This document shows positions 17,811-26,907 of a DNA stretch of 64,000 bases, in pieces. Numbering within the stretch: the first letter of the stretch is position 1; every line of letters starts with the position of its first letter. Origin of the DNA: Campylobacterales bacterium (GTDB lineage: Bacteria > Campylobacterota > Campylobacteria > Campylobacterales > Sulfurospirillaceae); assembly GCA_016930915.1 (NCBI GenBank), contig JAFGFU010000024.1, positions 20,583 to 84,582 on the forward strand. The letters run 5' to 3'. The position numbers and the translations under genes are program-made. A model generated the notes under the pieces. That model worked only from the letters and a program-made list of their open reading frames with translations, was not told where the DNA came from and ran no database searches.

Positions 17811-18557
17811 TCACTTTATATCCCACAAGCTGTTCAATAACTCCACTAGCTTGTGTATGGCTATGGAGGGATTGTCGCTTTCTGGATTATGACTTTCTCC
17901 ATGAAAAGCCATTAATCGTGTTGCATTTTTAATGGCAGTTTCTTGTAAAGCATGAAGTTCATCAAAAATAAGTTTTGTAAAATCTGCTTGCTTAATAGTA
18001 TCTTTATCAAGTTGCACAAATTTTGAGGCGTTGCGAGCTTGCAATTTTTCTATTACTTTTATTAAAAGATCGTCACGTGAAATCGCACTATCAACATAAT
18101 TAAAATGAAGTAAATACCACAATTCGAAGGCATCATTAGCATACGCCACCTCAACTTTTAACCGTTTTGTCTGCATTAAAGCATTATTAAAATCCTCTGT
18201 ACTGTGTCCTCCCCCATTAATGCGTTCTTTATCTCTATCAATAACAATCCATTTGTGACGAAAATCTTTGTAAGTTTTTCCGCTAAATCTACATTTATGG
18301 CTTTTTAAATCTTCTAAAATGCCCGTTGGATGAGTATTAGTATGATTGGCTATCACAAAAGAATCAGGCGTAATTTTTCGTGACGATTTTAACTGTGCGA
18401 CAAGCATTTTAAAATATGTTGGAGCAGAAGCCTCATCTTCACACGCAATGATAATATCGGGGATTTTTTCTTTCGTTGCGCTTTTACGCTTTAAGTCTTG
18501 TTTTGTTTGCTCTTTTTTTCGTGCTTGTTCAGCCGCTTTATCTTTTCGCCTTCTCAT
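17811..18557 (-). CDS. rloB: RloB-like abortive-infection protein
   Basis: This 248-residue protein is RloB/AbiLii-like. After a basic N-terminus come DIIIACEDEASAPTYFKML, with the acid-rich IACEDE, then the conserved KWIVIDRDKERINGGGHS and the motif NDAFELWYLLHFNY, which typifies RloB proteins and suggests a TOPRIM-type metal site (E in CEDE and D-R-D). The partner ATPase starts the operon and ends 2 bases upstream. RloA-RloB/AbiL-type pairs act in phage defence, with the ATPase sensing and the RloB protein acting as effector. Confidence 0.85.
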   Translation of the reverse strand: MRRRKDKAAEQARKKEQTKQDLKRKSATKEKIPDIIIACEDEASAPTYFKMLVAQLKSSRKITPDSFVIANHTNTHPTGILEDLKSHKCRFSGKTYKDFRHKWIVIDRDKERINGGGHSTEDFNNALMQTKRLKVEVAYANDAFELWYLLHFNYVDSAISRDDLLIKVIEKLQARNASKFVQLDKDTIKQADFTKLIFDELHALQETAIKNATRLMAFHGESHNPESDNPSIAIHKLVELLNSLWDIK

Positions 18558-18559
18558 AG

Positions 18560-19831
18560 CTAAAACTCAAACTTTCCAAGATACGGAATGGCTCCGTATT
18601 TTCCTTGAATGTACTCTTTTTCAAAGTCTGCATCTTTTCGTACATCTTTGAACTCTGCTAGCGCATTTAGATGAGTAGAACCATACACATCTTTTTCTGT
18701 AAACCAAATTTGGTCTCGTCTAAACAAATGTGGCTTTAAAAGATTGGTATCGTGGGTCGTGAAAATAAGTTGAGCATTTTTAGTATTTACTTTTGGGTCA
18801 TGAAAAAGTTTAATGAGGTGCATCGTAAGCATTGGGTGTAAACTTGCATCAAGTTCATCAATCGCTAAAATCTTGCCTTCTTGTAAAGTGTTTAAAATAG
18901 GGGCTGACATCTTAAAAAATTTTTGAGTACCTAATGACTCCTCTCTATCGAGCTCAAACACTTCTGTCCCAACCGCATTATTTTTTTCATCAAACTTCGT
19001 GTGATACGTATTGATATTGACTTGCTTAAAATTCATCTCTTCTACATTGTTTTGCTTAAACTTTTCTAATGCAATTAGCTTTTCCAACATATCTTTAGGA
19101 ACATCTGTCTCTTCTAATTGAATATCCTCAAGCCCAATATCGGCTGTTCTTACAAGCTTAATGATTTCATCCCTAAAATCTTCTTTTTCCATTTGATGCA
19201 TTGTATAATTAACATATCCATTATGTTCAACACCATTCATAATATTAAAGTTATTAAACCACTTGAGAATGCTTTTAGACACTTCACCATCGTTTTGGTC
19301 ACATTTCCAAAGAAACAGTTGATTTTTTGCAATATTAATTTTTAAATTTTTTTTATCAAAAAATTGGTACCCCTCTTTAAAAGAAGGATTGACATACTCT
19401 TCTCCATCGGCATCTCTGTAAAACAGCTTCGCTTCTTTTCCCTTCTCATCGGCATAAAGCCATTCCGCATAAACGGTTGTGGTATCCATTTCAAAGCCGT
19501 AACGATATTTTTTCATACCAATAAAAAAGATAATCTCAAAGGTACTTGAAGCATCGTGGGTTGAAATATTTAGTTTAAAAGGATCATAAGGAAGCATATC
19601 GGTGGATTGGATGACTTTCATTTTATTGAGCACCACAAGTCTCATAAATGCCATTGCTCTTAAAATATTACTTTTACCACTAGCATTTGCTCCATAAATT
19701 ACAGCACTATTTAAAAGCTCATAGTTTCGAATGTTAAAGCATCTTTCTTTATCTTTAGTGGCACTCATCATACTCAATGTGACTTTGTCTTTAATCGAGC
19801 GATAATTATCAACACTAAATTGAACTAACAT
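18560..19831 (-). CDS. rloA: RloA-like AAA ATPase of a defence pair
   Basis: This 423-residue ATPase is of the RecF/OLD-like group with an SMC-type head. The start MLVQFSVDNYRSIKDKVTLS is typical, followed by Walker A IYGANASGKSN (~46-56) and, near residue 330, ILAIDELDASLHPML (Walker B with the D-loop), then LIFTTHDTNLL with the switch histidine. Such proteins are linked to RloB or AbiL as abortive-infection systems. It is first in the two-gene operon with rloB. Both lie between a gene remnant and a DEAD-box helicase, which suggests acquisition. Confidence 0.87.
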   Translation of the reverse strand: MLVQFSVDNYRSIKDKVTLSMMSATKDKERCFNIRNYELLNSAVIYGANASGKSNILRAMAFMRLVVLNKMKVIQSTDMLPYDPFKLNISTHDASSTFEIIFFIGMKKYRYGFEMDTTTVYAEWLYADEKGKEAKLFYRDADGEEYVNPSFKEGYQFFDKKNLKINIAKNQLFLWKCDQNDGEVSKSILKWFNNFNIMNGVEHNGYVNYTMHQMEKEDFRDEIIKLVRTADIGLEDIQLEETDVPKDMLEKLIALEKFKQNNVEEMNFKQVNINTYHTKFDEKNNAVGTEVFELDREESLGTQKFFKMSAPILNTLQEGKILAIDELDASLHPMLTMHLIKLFHDPKVNTKNAQLIFTTHDTNLLKPHLFRRDQIWFTEKDVYGSTHLNALAEFKDVRKDADFEKEYIQGKYGAIPYLGKFEF

Positions 19832-19941
19832 AGATAACTCCTTGTTTTATTACCTATATAATAGCAGTAAAATTACAATATAAAGCTTATTTTTGTAAAT
19901 TATATACAAATATTGTGTATATTATATAACATATCTGCATT

Positions 19942-21333
19942 TTACCCCAACTTCCATATCTTAAACCGTCTATTTTTAATCGTAGTGGCACACAATCCAT
20001 CAAAGGCTTTATCGGCGTGTTCTCTGGTTATGGCGACGTAAGCGTATTTTTCTAAGATGTCAATTTTGCCAATGAGGCTTCCATCTAAGCCAATGTCTTT
20101 GGTTAAAACACCCAAAATGTCGCCTGCTCGCACTTTTTGTTTTTTGCCCCCATCAATGCACAGCGTGATAAACGAAGCTCTTTTGGGGTTTACATGTAAA
20201 GGTGAAAGCGTACCCAACTCTTTACATGTAAAGGCAAATCCTTCTCTTTTAAGTTCGTTCAAAAAGCCCTCTTCGCTTTGTGTCACAAAGCTGATTGCCC
20301 TTCCCTCTTTGCCCATGCGTCCTGTTCGTCCGATGCGGTGGGTGTAGATTTCCATCGTTTGAGGAAGGTCGTAGTTGATGACCATCTCCACATCTTTAAT
20401 GTCTAGCCCACGAGAAGCAAGGTCGGTGGCTACGAGAATCTGCGCACTGCCGTTGGCAAAAAGAAGCAAATTTTCATCTCTGGCGATTTGCTCCAAATCC
20501 CCGTGTAAGCAGAGCGCATCAAACCCCTCATCGTAAAGATACGCTTGAAGCTTAGCAACGCCCACTTTCGTTTTACAAAAGATAATGACCGACGTTGGCA
20601 CCGTGCTTAATAAGAGCGCTTTAAGGGCTTTTTCTTTTTCAGGCTCATCCACACGCAAAACACTCTGCTCAATCGCTAAGGGCGCATGTTTTTCTTCCTC
20701 TTCAAGACTTACATGTAACGCCTCTTTTTGCACTTCTTGGCACATCTGCTCTATCTCTTTGGGAAAGGTGGCGGAAAAAAGCAAAGTTTGACGCTCTTTT
20801 GGCATTTTATTGATGATTTTTTCGATGTCCTCGTAAAATCCCATATCGAGCATTCTATCTGCCTCATCCAAAACCAGCGTTTTAATGTGCGAAAAGTCAA
20901 TGGTTTTCTCTTGCAAGTGTTGCAAAATGCGCCCCGGTGTGCCTACGACAATGTGTGCGCCATGTTCCAAAGAGATGCACTGAGGCACAAAACGAGTCCC
21001 TCCACAAAGCGTTACGATTTTGATATTGTGCGTAAACGTTGCCACTTTGCGAAGTTCGCTACTCACTTGCTCCGCTAGTTCACGAGTGGGACATAAAACC
21101 ACCGATTGGATGCGCATCTGTTTTACATGTAAGCCTAAAAGCAGAGGCAAACCAAAGGCAAGGGTCTTGCCACTGCCTGTTTTTGCTTTGGCAACAATGT
21201 CACGTCCTTCTAAAATAAAAGGCAATGAGGCTTCTTGAATAGGGGTCATATTTTGATACCCCAAACGGGTTAAAGTTTCTAGCATAGCGCTATTTTGGAT
21301 GAAATGATTAAAGGGAGTTGTTTGTTTTTTCAT
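19942..21333 (-). CDS. DEAD-box ATP-dependent RNA helicase (DbpA-like)
   Basis: This RNA helicase of about 463 residues has the Q motif (GYQNMTPIQEASLPFI), Walker A AKAKTGSGKT (~48-57), PTRELAEQV, VLDEADRMLDMG, SAT, and the C-terminal motif HRIGRTGRMGKEGRAISF. A C-terminal domain (residues ~390-460) resembles the DbpA RNA-binding domain (VNPKRASFITLCIDGGKKQ). The chosen start (MKKQTTPFNHF) is at 21333; a further in-frame ATG at 21390 would add 19 residues of unusual composition in the intergenic promoter. It contains four palindrome copies read as LHV or TCK. It would unwind ribosomal or messenger RNA. Confidence 0.9.
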   Translation of the reverse strand: MKKQTTPFNHFIQNSAMLETLTRLGYQNMTPIQEASLPFILEGRDIVAKAKTGSGKTLAFGLPLLLGLHVKQMRIQSVVLCPTRELAEQVSSELRKVATFTHNIKIVTLCGGTRFVPQCISLEHGAHIVVGTPGRILQHLQEKTIDFSHIKTLVLDEADRMLDMGFYEDIEKIINKMPKERQTLLFSATFPKEIEQMCQEVQKEALHVSLEEEEKHAPLAIEQSVLRVDEPEKEKALKALLLSTVPTSVIIFCKTKVGVAKLQAYLYDEGFDALCLHGDLEQIARDENLLLFANGSAQILVATDLASRGLDIKDVEMVINYDLPQTMEIYTHRIGRTGRMGKEGRAISFVTQSEEGFLNELKREGFAFTCKELGTLSPLHVNPKRASFITLCIDGGKKQKVRAGDILGVLTKDIGLDGSLIGKIDILEKYAYVAITREHADKAFDGLCATTIKNRRFKIWKLG

Positions 21334-21381
21334 GGGGAAAATAGTATCACATTTTTTTATAAAAACCTTACAATCATTTGG

Positions 21382-21387
21382 TATAAT
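21382..21387 (+). promoter_or_regulatory. -10 box of psd
   Basis: A TATAAT lies 33 bases before the psd ATG, preceded by TTTTTTATAAAAACC and further AT-rich DNA. It is the only clear promoter between the divergent helicase and psd genes. Confidence 0.5.
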
Positions 21388-21419
21388 CAATTCTTTAATT
21401 ACATTTACGAAAGAGTCTT

Positions 21420-22307
21420 ATGCAACGTTATCCAAAATTTAAAAGCTCCATTGCGTCTCGTATTTTTGGCGTTTTTGCGTCAAAAGAGTTTCCACCAGCC
21501 CTTCAAATCGCTATCAATAGAAGCTACGTTTCAACGATGAACGTTGATTTGAGTGAATTTGAAGAGGCAAAAACCTATCAAAGCCTTAACAAGCTTTTTA
21601 CACGAAAGCTCAAACACAAACGTCTTTTTAATATCAATGAAAAAACCCTTATTTCTCCGTGTGATAGCACCATTAGTGCGTATGGAAACGTAAAACATGA
21701 CTTAGCCCTTCAAATTAAAGGCTTTTCGTACAGTGTACGTGCACTTTTAGGCGATTATATCGCTAAACAAGAGAAAGACCGCCTTGAAGGTGGTAATTTT
21801 ATTAACTTTTACCTCTCGCCTCGTGATTACCACCGTTACCATGTCCCTATTGATATGCGTGTAGCTAAAGCGGTGCACATTCCCGGAAAACTCTACCCTG
21901 TCAATTTCAAATGGCTTAAAAAAATTGAGGGACTTTTTGTGGAGAATGAACGTGTGGTATTAGAGTGCTACACCAAAGAAAACCAGCTTTTTTATATGGT
22001 CTTTGTCGGTGCGCTCAATGTAGGAAAAATTTCATTTACGTTTGATGAGCGTATTCAAACCAATGCCAAAGGTGCTTTACAACAATGCTATCTTTACGAT
22101 AACCTCTGGATGAAAAAGGGAGATGCGTTAGGGATGTTTGAGATGGGCTCAACCATTGTAATGCTTTTTGAAAAAGAGTCTGTTTCCTTAGAATTAAAAG
22201 ATATCACACATGTTAAATTTGGACAAGCACTAGGAGAATTGAGTGGAAAGACCACACATTGCGACACTCAGAGAGATGAGCAAGGAGATGCGCCTCTTAT
22301 ACCTTGA
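21420..22307 (+). CDS. psd: Phosphatidylserine decarboxylase proenzyme
   Basis: This 295-residue enzyme converts phosphatidylserine to phosphatidylethanolamine. It has NFINFYLSPRDYHRYHVPID with conserved histidines, and near the C-terminus FEMGSTIVMLFEKE, the GST motif where autocleavage makes the pyruvoyl group (serine about residue 243). The length and motif place it in the Psd-B-like group. The C-terminal 65 bases overlap the start of the following phosphodiesterase gene, whose ribosome site lies inside psd, so the two genes are co-expressed. Confidence 0.93.
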   Translation: MQRYPKFKSSIASRIFGVFASKEFPPALQIAINRSYVSTMNVDLSEFEEAKTYQSLNKLFTRKLKHKRLFNINEKTLISPCDSTISAYGNVKHDLALQIKGFSYSVRALLGDYIAKQEKDRLEGGNFINFYLSPRDYHRYHVPIDMRVAKAVHIPGKLYPVNFKWLKKIEGLFVENERVVLECYTKENQLFYMVFVGALNVGKISFTFDERIQTNAKGALQQCYLYDNLWMKKGDALGMFEMGSTIVMLFEKESVSLELKDITHVKFGQALGELSGKTTHCDTQRDEQGDAPLIP

Positions 22308-24231
22308 GCATAACGAATATGCCAAGGAGAGTGCGCTACATCTTTTTTCAAAATTTTTCGACCATATCCTCACGGCACAAGATGGGAAAGAGGGGTTTCA
22401 TCTCTATTTAAACCATCATGACCATCTGGATGTGATTATTACGACCCTATCCTTGCCCTTAATGACAGGGATTGAGGTCATCGAAAAAATTCGTCAGCAT
22501 AACAGCGATGTTGCCATCATTGTACTCTCAGAATTGCATGAAACACATCTGTTTCCTCAGACGATTACTATCGGTGTGGATGGGTACCTGTTTAAACCCC
22601 TCAGCCTAACTCAATTTACAACCACGCTTCAAAAAATTCTTGATACGATTATTTTAAGACGAGAAAACCGTCAAAAAACATTGCTTTTAGAACAGTACAA
22701 ACAGGTGACCAATGCAAGTTCTATTATCTCCAAAACCGATGCAAAAGGTAAAATCACCTATGTCAATGAAGAATTTTGCCGCATTTCAGGCTATGAAGAA
22801 AAAGAGCTTTTAGGCAAAAATCATAATATCATTCGCCACCCCGATATGCCACAAACTGCTTTTGAAGAGCTATGGCATACCATTAAAACAGAGAAAAAAA
22901 TCTGGCAGGGCATCGTTAAAAATCGCTCCAAAAATGGTAAAAGTTACTATGTCAAAACAACCATTCAACCTCTTTTAAACGCTCATGGCGAAGTGGAAGA
23001 GTACATTTCTCTGCGCCATGATATTACCGCCATTATGAGTGATAAAAAACAACTCTTTGATTTTTTAGAAGCCCATAAACTCTGCGTTCTTATCCTGATT
23101 CAAATCGAAGATTATGCGATTTTAGAAAAATTTTACGATAAAGCCAGTATCAGCAAAATTGAACAGACATTTTACAAAGCACTTCTTTATTTGATGCCTT
23201 CTCTTTGCGGATTTCAGAAAGTCTATTTTTTAGAAAATGGCTTATATGCTTTTGTGATCGATAGACACAGTTGTCAAGCAAGTAAAGAGGCGTTGTATGA
23301 AACCCTAGAGCAGTTTCTCTCTAACGTCAAAGAGTATATGGTCAGAGTAGACGGCATTGAGTATGATATCTCTGTGGTGTGCAGTTATACGTATGGTGTG
23401 TTTAAAATCTTTGAAGATGCCAAAAGTGGTATTGACCATGCGATTGCGACCAAAGAGTCGATTGTGTATGCGGATGGGCTTAGCGACATCGAATATCACA
23501 ATGCTTTGAAAAATATTGAAACACTCTATATGATTAAAACGGCGATAGAACGGCAAAATATCCTCTCCTATTTTCAACCCATCGTCAATAACCAAACCCA
23601 ACAAATTGAAAAATACGAATCCTTAGTGCGACTCTTAAATGAAGAAGGCGATTTACTCGCACCACACGCCTTTTTGGATATTGCTAAAAAGGGGCGTTAC
23701 TCCACAAAAATTACCAAAATTGTGCTAGAGAACTCTTTTAATGCCCTTGAAAAAATTCCTGAGGTGTCCATTTCGATTAACCTCTCCATGCAAGACATTG
23801 AGCAAGAGAGCATTTTAGAGACGATTTACACGCTTCTACAACGCTACAAAAAACACGCCCCTCGCCTCATTTTTGAGCTTTTAGAGAGTGAAAATATGAA
23901 AGATGTTTTGCAGATTAAACAATTTATCCACGAGGTGAAAGCACAAGGGGTTAAAATTGCGATTGATGATTTTGGAACAGGGTATTCTAACTTTGAGCGC
24001 TTACTCTTTTTTGAACCTGATATTTTAAAAATTGATGGCAGTTTAATTAAAAATATTCATACCAATAGACTTAATCAACATATTGTGGAAACCATTCTGC
24101 TCTTTGCCAAAAAACAAAAGCTCACAACGGTCGCTGAGTTTGTTGAAAATGAAATCATCTTTAAAATGGTAAAAGATATGGGGATTGATTATTCGCAGGG
24201 GTATTTTTTTGGGAAACCTGAGCGTTTATAA
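22243..24231 (+). CDS. REC-PAS-(GGDEF)-EAL c-di-GMP phosphodiesterase with degenerate receiver
   Basis: This 662-residue signalling protein has a receiver-like domain (residues ~15-140), a PAS domain (~155-265, ISKTDAKGKITYVNEEFCRI), a GGDEF-like domain without the active-site motif (~280-430) and a complete EAL domain (~440-662) with ESLVRL, NLSMQD, FELLESE, DDFGTGYSNFE and LKIDGSLIKN. The EAL residues are kept, so it should break down cyclic di-GMP. The receiver lacks its phospho-acceptor: VIITTLSLPLMTG has T in place of aspartate, and the N-terminal acidic pair is EH. The start is a GTG at 22243 with AGGAG 6 bases upstream, inside psd. Confidence 0.85.
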   Translation: MERPHIATLREMSKEMRLLYLEHNEYAKESALHLFSKFFDHILTAQDGKEGFHLYLNHHDHLDVIITTLSLPLMTGIEVIEKIRQHNSDVAIIVLSELHETHLFPQTITIGVDGYLFKPLSLTQFTTTLQKILDTIILRRENRQKTLLLEQYKQVTNASSIISKTDAKGKITYVNEEFCRISGYEEKELLGKNHNIIRHPDMPQTAFEELWHTIKTEKKIWQGIVKNRSKNGKSYYVKTTIQPLLNAHGEVEEYISLRHDITAIMSDKKQLFDFLEAHKLCVLILIQIEDYAILEKFYDKASISKIEQTFYKALLYLMPSLCGFQKVYFLENGLYAFVIDRHSCQASKEALYETLEQFLSNVKEYMVRVDGIEYDISVVCSYTYGVFKIFEDAKSGIDHAIATKESIVYADGLSDIEYHNALKNIETLYMIKTAIERQNILSYFQPIVNNQTQQIEKYESLVRLLNEEGDLLAPHAFLDIAKKGRYSTKITKIVLENSFNALEKIPEVSISINLSMQDIEQESILETIYTLLQRYKKHAPRLIFELLESENMKDVLQIKQFIHEVKAQGVKIAIDDFGTGYSNFERLLFFEPDILKIDGSLIKNIHTNRLNQHIVETILLFAKKQKLTTVAEFVENEIIFKMVKDMGIDYSQGYFFGKPERL

Positions 24232-24236
24232 TCCTT

Positions 24237-24248
24237 TTTACATGTAAA
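24237..24248. repeat. TTTACATGTAAA palindrome after the phosphodiesterase gene
   Basis: A perfect 12-base copy of the iterated palindrome lies 6 bases after the stop codon, between two operons transcribed the same way. It is one of 13 intergenic copies in the window. Confidence 0.7.
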
Positions 24249-24387
24249 GATGTCGTGCCAGAAAAACGACGTAAAAAGTAGTATAAAAATTCAGAAACAT
24301 TAATATTTTTTTAAGAAAATACATTATGTAGAAATCTCCTTAAAAGTTTAAACTTCTAGGATACTTACCTTTCAAGGAGCGTTCAAC

Positions 24388-25656
24388 ATGGAAATGTTAA
24401 AGATTGCAATCGCCCTATTTACCATAGTGGCAGTCGTCTATTTTTTGGTTAAAAAATATGACACCAAACTTGTACTTTTAGTTGCGGGTGTTTTTATGGC
24501 GTGTTTTGCCCTAGCACCGATGAAAGCGTTTGAATCGTTTTCAAAGGTCATGGTTTCAGGTGGACTCATTCAAGCGATTTGTTCGGTTTTAGGTTTTGCT
24601 GCTGTCCTTAAAATTACAGGCTGTGACAAACATTTAGTCGCCCTGCTTGGCAATGTCTTAAAACGTGCAGGTATTTTTCTGGTTCCAGCAGCAACCCTAC
24701 TTACCTTTGCCATTAACGTAGCCCTTCCCTCAGCCGCAGGCTGTGCCGCAGCGGTGGGTGCGATTTTTATTCCCTTATTGATTCACTCAGGTGTACGCCC
24801 TGCTATGGCTGCGGCTGCGGTTTTTAGTGGAACCTATGGCAGTATGTTAAGCCCAGGGCTTTCGCATAACCCTTTTGTAGCAGACTTGGCAAAAGTTTCC
24901 GTCTTAGAGGTCATCAATACACACAAGTTCGCGACCATTAGCAGTATTGTAGTAGCATCTATCGCCTTAGGACTTTTAGCCATTTATCTCAAAGAGCACA
25001 AAGGCTATGTCTCTGAAGACAAAGATTTTAAAATCGATACCAATTTTAAAATCAATCCTCTTTTTGCACTGGTAAACATCATTCCTCTAGCGATCTTAGT
25101 TCTTGGCTTTACAGGATGGGTTCCTATGCTTAAAATGGGTGTGCCTGAAGCGATGCTTATTGGTGCGTTTTTAGCCGTTATTATTACACGTACCAACCCA
25201 GCAAAAGTCTCCGAAGGCTTTTTTAACGGTATGGGTGGAGCGTATGCGCAAATCTTTGGTATTATCATTGCAGCAACCGTTTTTGTTTCAGGTCTTCAAG
25301 CTTTAGGCGCAGTGAATGCCTTTATTTCTCTACTCATTTCCAATCCTAGCATGGCATCTATTGGTGCAACTGTTGGACCATTTTTGCTCGCTGTTGTTAC
25401 AGGTTCAGGCGACGCTGCTGCATTTGCGTTTAACAAAGCCGTTACCCCATTTGCTGTGGAATTTGGTACAACTATCGAGCGTATGGGCTCTTTAGCCGCG
25501 CTTAGTGGTGCAATTGGTCGCACGATGTCTCCGCTTGCAGGGGCTGCTATTATTTGTGCAGGATTTGCTAAAGTATCCACTTTTGATATGGTTAAACGTA
25601 CCGCATTAGGAATGGTTTTAGCCCTTATCACTGCTTATTTTATGCTTGCATTTTAA
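24388..25656 (+). CDS. DcuC-family C4-dicarboxylate transporter
   Basis: This 422-residue protein has about 11-12 hydrophobic segments. Its sequence is like DcuC-family anaerobic dicarboxylate carriers, with AINVALPSAAGCAAAVGAIF, GTYGSMLSPGLSHNPFVADL and VTGSGDAAAFAFNKAVTPFA as conserved regions. Members exchange or export succinate, or take up fumarate, in inner membranes of anaerobically growing cells. It starts an operon with two M20 amidohydrolases (gaps 9 and 3 bases), which suggests that the substrate here is an amidated or carbamoylated dicarboxylate such as an acyl-glutamate or aspartate, imported for hydrolysis. That link is an inference. Confidence 0.8.
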   Translation: MEMLKIAIALFTIVAVVYFLVKKYDTKLVLLVAGVFMACFALAPMKAFESFSKVMVSGGLIQAICSVLGFAAVLKITGCDKHLVALLGNVLKRAGIFLVPAATLLTFAINVALPSAAGCAAAVGAIFIPLLIHSGVRPAMAAAAVFSGTYGSMLSPGLSHNPFVADLAKVSVLEVINTHKFATISSIVVASIALGLLAIYLKEHKGYVSEDKDFKIDTNFKINPLFALVNIIPLAILVLGFTGWVPMLKMGVPEAMLIGAFLAVIITRTNPAKVSEGFFNGMGGAYAQIFGIIIAATVFVSGLQALGAVNAFISLLISNPSMASIGATVGPFLLAVVTGSGDAAAFAFNKAVTPFAVEFGTTIERMGSLAALSGAIGRTMSPLAGAAIICAGFAKVSTFDMVKRTALGMVLALITAYFMLAF

Positions 25657-25665
25657 GGATGCGAT

Positions 25666-26904
25666 ATGATTAATGCAGAGCGATTAAAAAGAGAAATGCA
25701 AACCATAAGCACCTTTGGGGCATTACCTCAAGGAGGCATGAGCCGCCTTGCTTTCTCCAAAGAAGAAGCCCAAGCACGTGAGTATGTTAAAACACTCATG
25801 CAAGCCGTGGGTATGAGCATTCGGGAAGATGCCATTGGCAATATTTTTGGGCGCATTGAAGGGGAACTTCCTCTTCCTGCCGTTGCCATTGGCTCTCACT
25901 TAGATAGCGTTCCTTTGGGTGGATTTTACGATGGAACACTAGGGGTTATGTGTGGTCTTGAGGCGATTCGTACCATCAAAGAAAACGGGATTTCCCATCA
26001 ACGTCCTTTGGAGCTCATTATTTTCTCTTGCGAAGAATCTAGCCGTTTTAATATGGCAACCGTGGGCAGTAAAGTGATGGCAGGCAAACTCTCTAAAGAA
26101 GCACTTCAAACCCTAAAAGACAAAGAAGGCATTACACTTTATGAGGCAGCCAAAGCGTTTGGATGTGCTGTTGAGAATGTAGAGAGTGCAAAACTCCCCA
26201 AAGATACCTTTTACGCCTACTTAGAATTACACATAGAACAAGGGCCTGTGTTGGAAAACAAAGGTATTCCTGTGGGCATTGTTACGGGCATTGCAGCGCC
26301 CATTCGCTATGAATTAACCCTACAAGGCAGAGCCGATCACTCGGGAGCTACACCTATGAATATGCGCTCCGATGCCCTTGCGTGTGCGGCAGAGATTATT
26401 TTACATGTAGAAAAAATTGCCAAAGAAAAAGCGGGGGAAACTACCGTTGCAACGGTGGGCTTTGCCAACGCAACTCCTGGTGTGCTGAATGTCATTCCAG
26501 GCAGTGTGAGTTTGGGTATTGACATCCGAGATATCGACCGAGAAAATCTTGAAAAAGCAGCTTTGTTGATTGAAAAAGGGATTGAGGAGATTGCGCAAAA
26601 AAGAGATCTCATTTATACCCTCAAAGAACTTACCCATGACACACCTGTAACCCTCGATAAAAAAATCATTGAAACCCTTAAGAATGAAGCAAAAAAACTT
26701 CACATTCCAACCCTAAAACTTCCAAGCGGAGCAGGACACGATGCGATGCATATGCCATACGTTTCAACGCATACAGGGATGGTCTTTGTGCCGTGCAAAG
26801 AGGGCATTAGCCACAATATCGCTGAAGAAGTGAATATGGATGATGTGATTTGCGCCACAGAAGTGATTACTAAAACCCTCATTACCTTAGCAAACGAAGG
26901 ATAA
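25666..26904 (+). CDS. M20-family hydantoinase/carbamoylase-type amidohydrolase
   Basis: This 412-residue zinc hydrolase resembles N-carbamoyl-amino-acid hydrolases and allantoate amidohydrolases. It has IGSHLDSVPLGGFYDGTLGV with the metal-binding H and D, IIFSCEESSRFN, the HIEQGPVLE motif near residue 190, and AGHDAMHMPYV near residue 355. Members cleave carbamoyl or amidine groups from amino acids. Family knowledge cannot fix the substrate. It lies between a dicarboxylate transporter and an AbgA-like peptidase, so it likely works with them on an imported N-substituted amino acid. Confidence 0.82.
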   Translation: MINAERLKREMQTISTFGALPQGGMSRLAFSKEEAQAREYVKTLMQAVGMSIREDAIGNIFGRIEGELPLPAVAIGSHLDSVPLGGFYDGTLGVMCGLEAIRTIKENGISHQRPLELIIFSCEESSRFNMATVGSKVMAGKLSKEALQTLKDKEGITLYEAAKAFGCAVENVESAKLPKDTFYAYLELHIEQGPVLENKGIPVGIVTGIAAPIRYELTLQGRADHSGATPMNMRSDALACAAEIILHVEKIAKEKAGETTVATVGFANATPGVLNVIPGSVSLGIDIRDIDRENLEKAALLIEKGIEEIAQKRDLIYTLKELTHDTPVTLDKKIIETLKNEAKKLHIPTLKLPSGAGHDAMHMPYVSTHTGMVFVPCKEGISHNIAEEVNMDDVICATEVITKTLITLANEG

Positions 26905-26907
26905 ACA

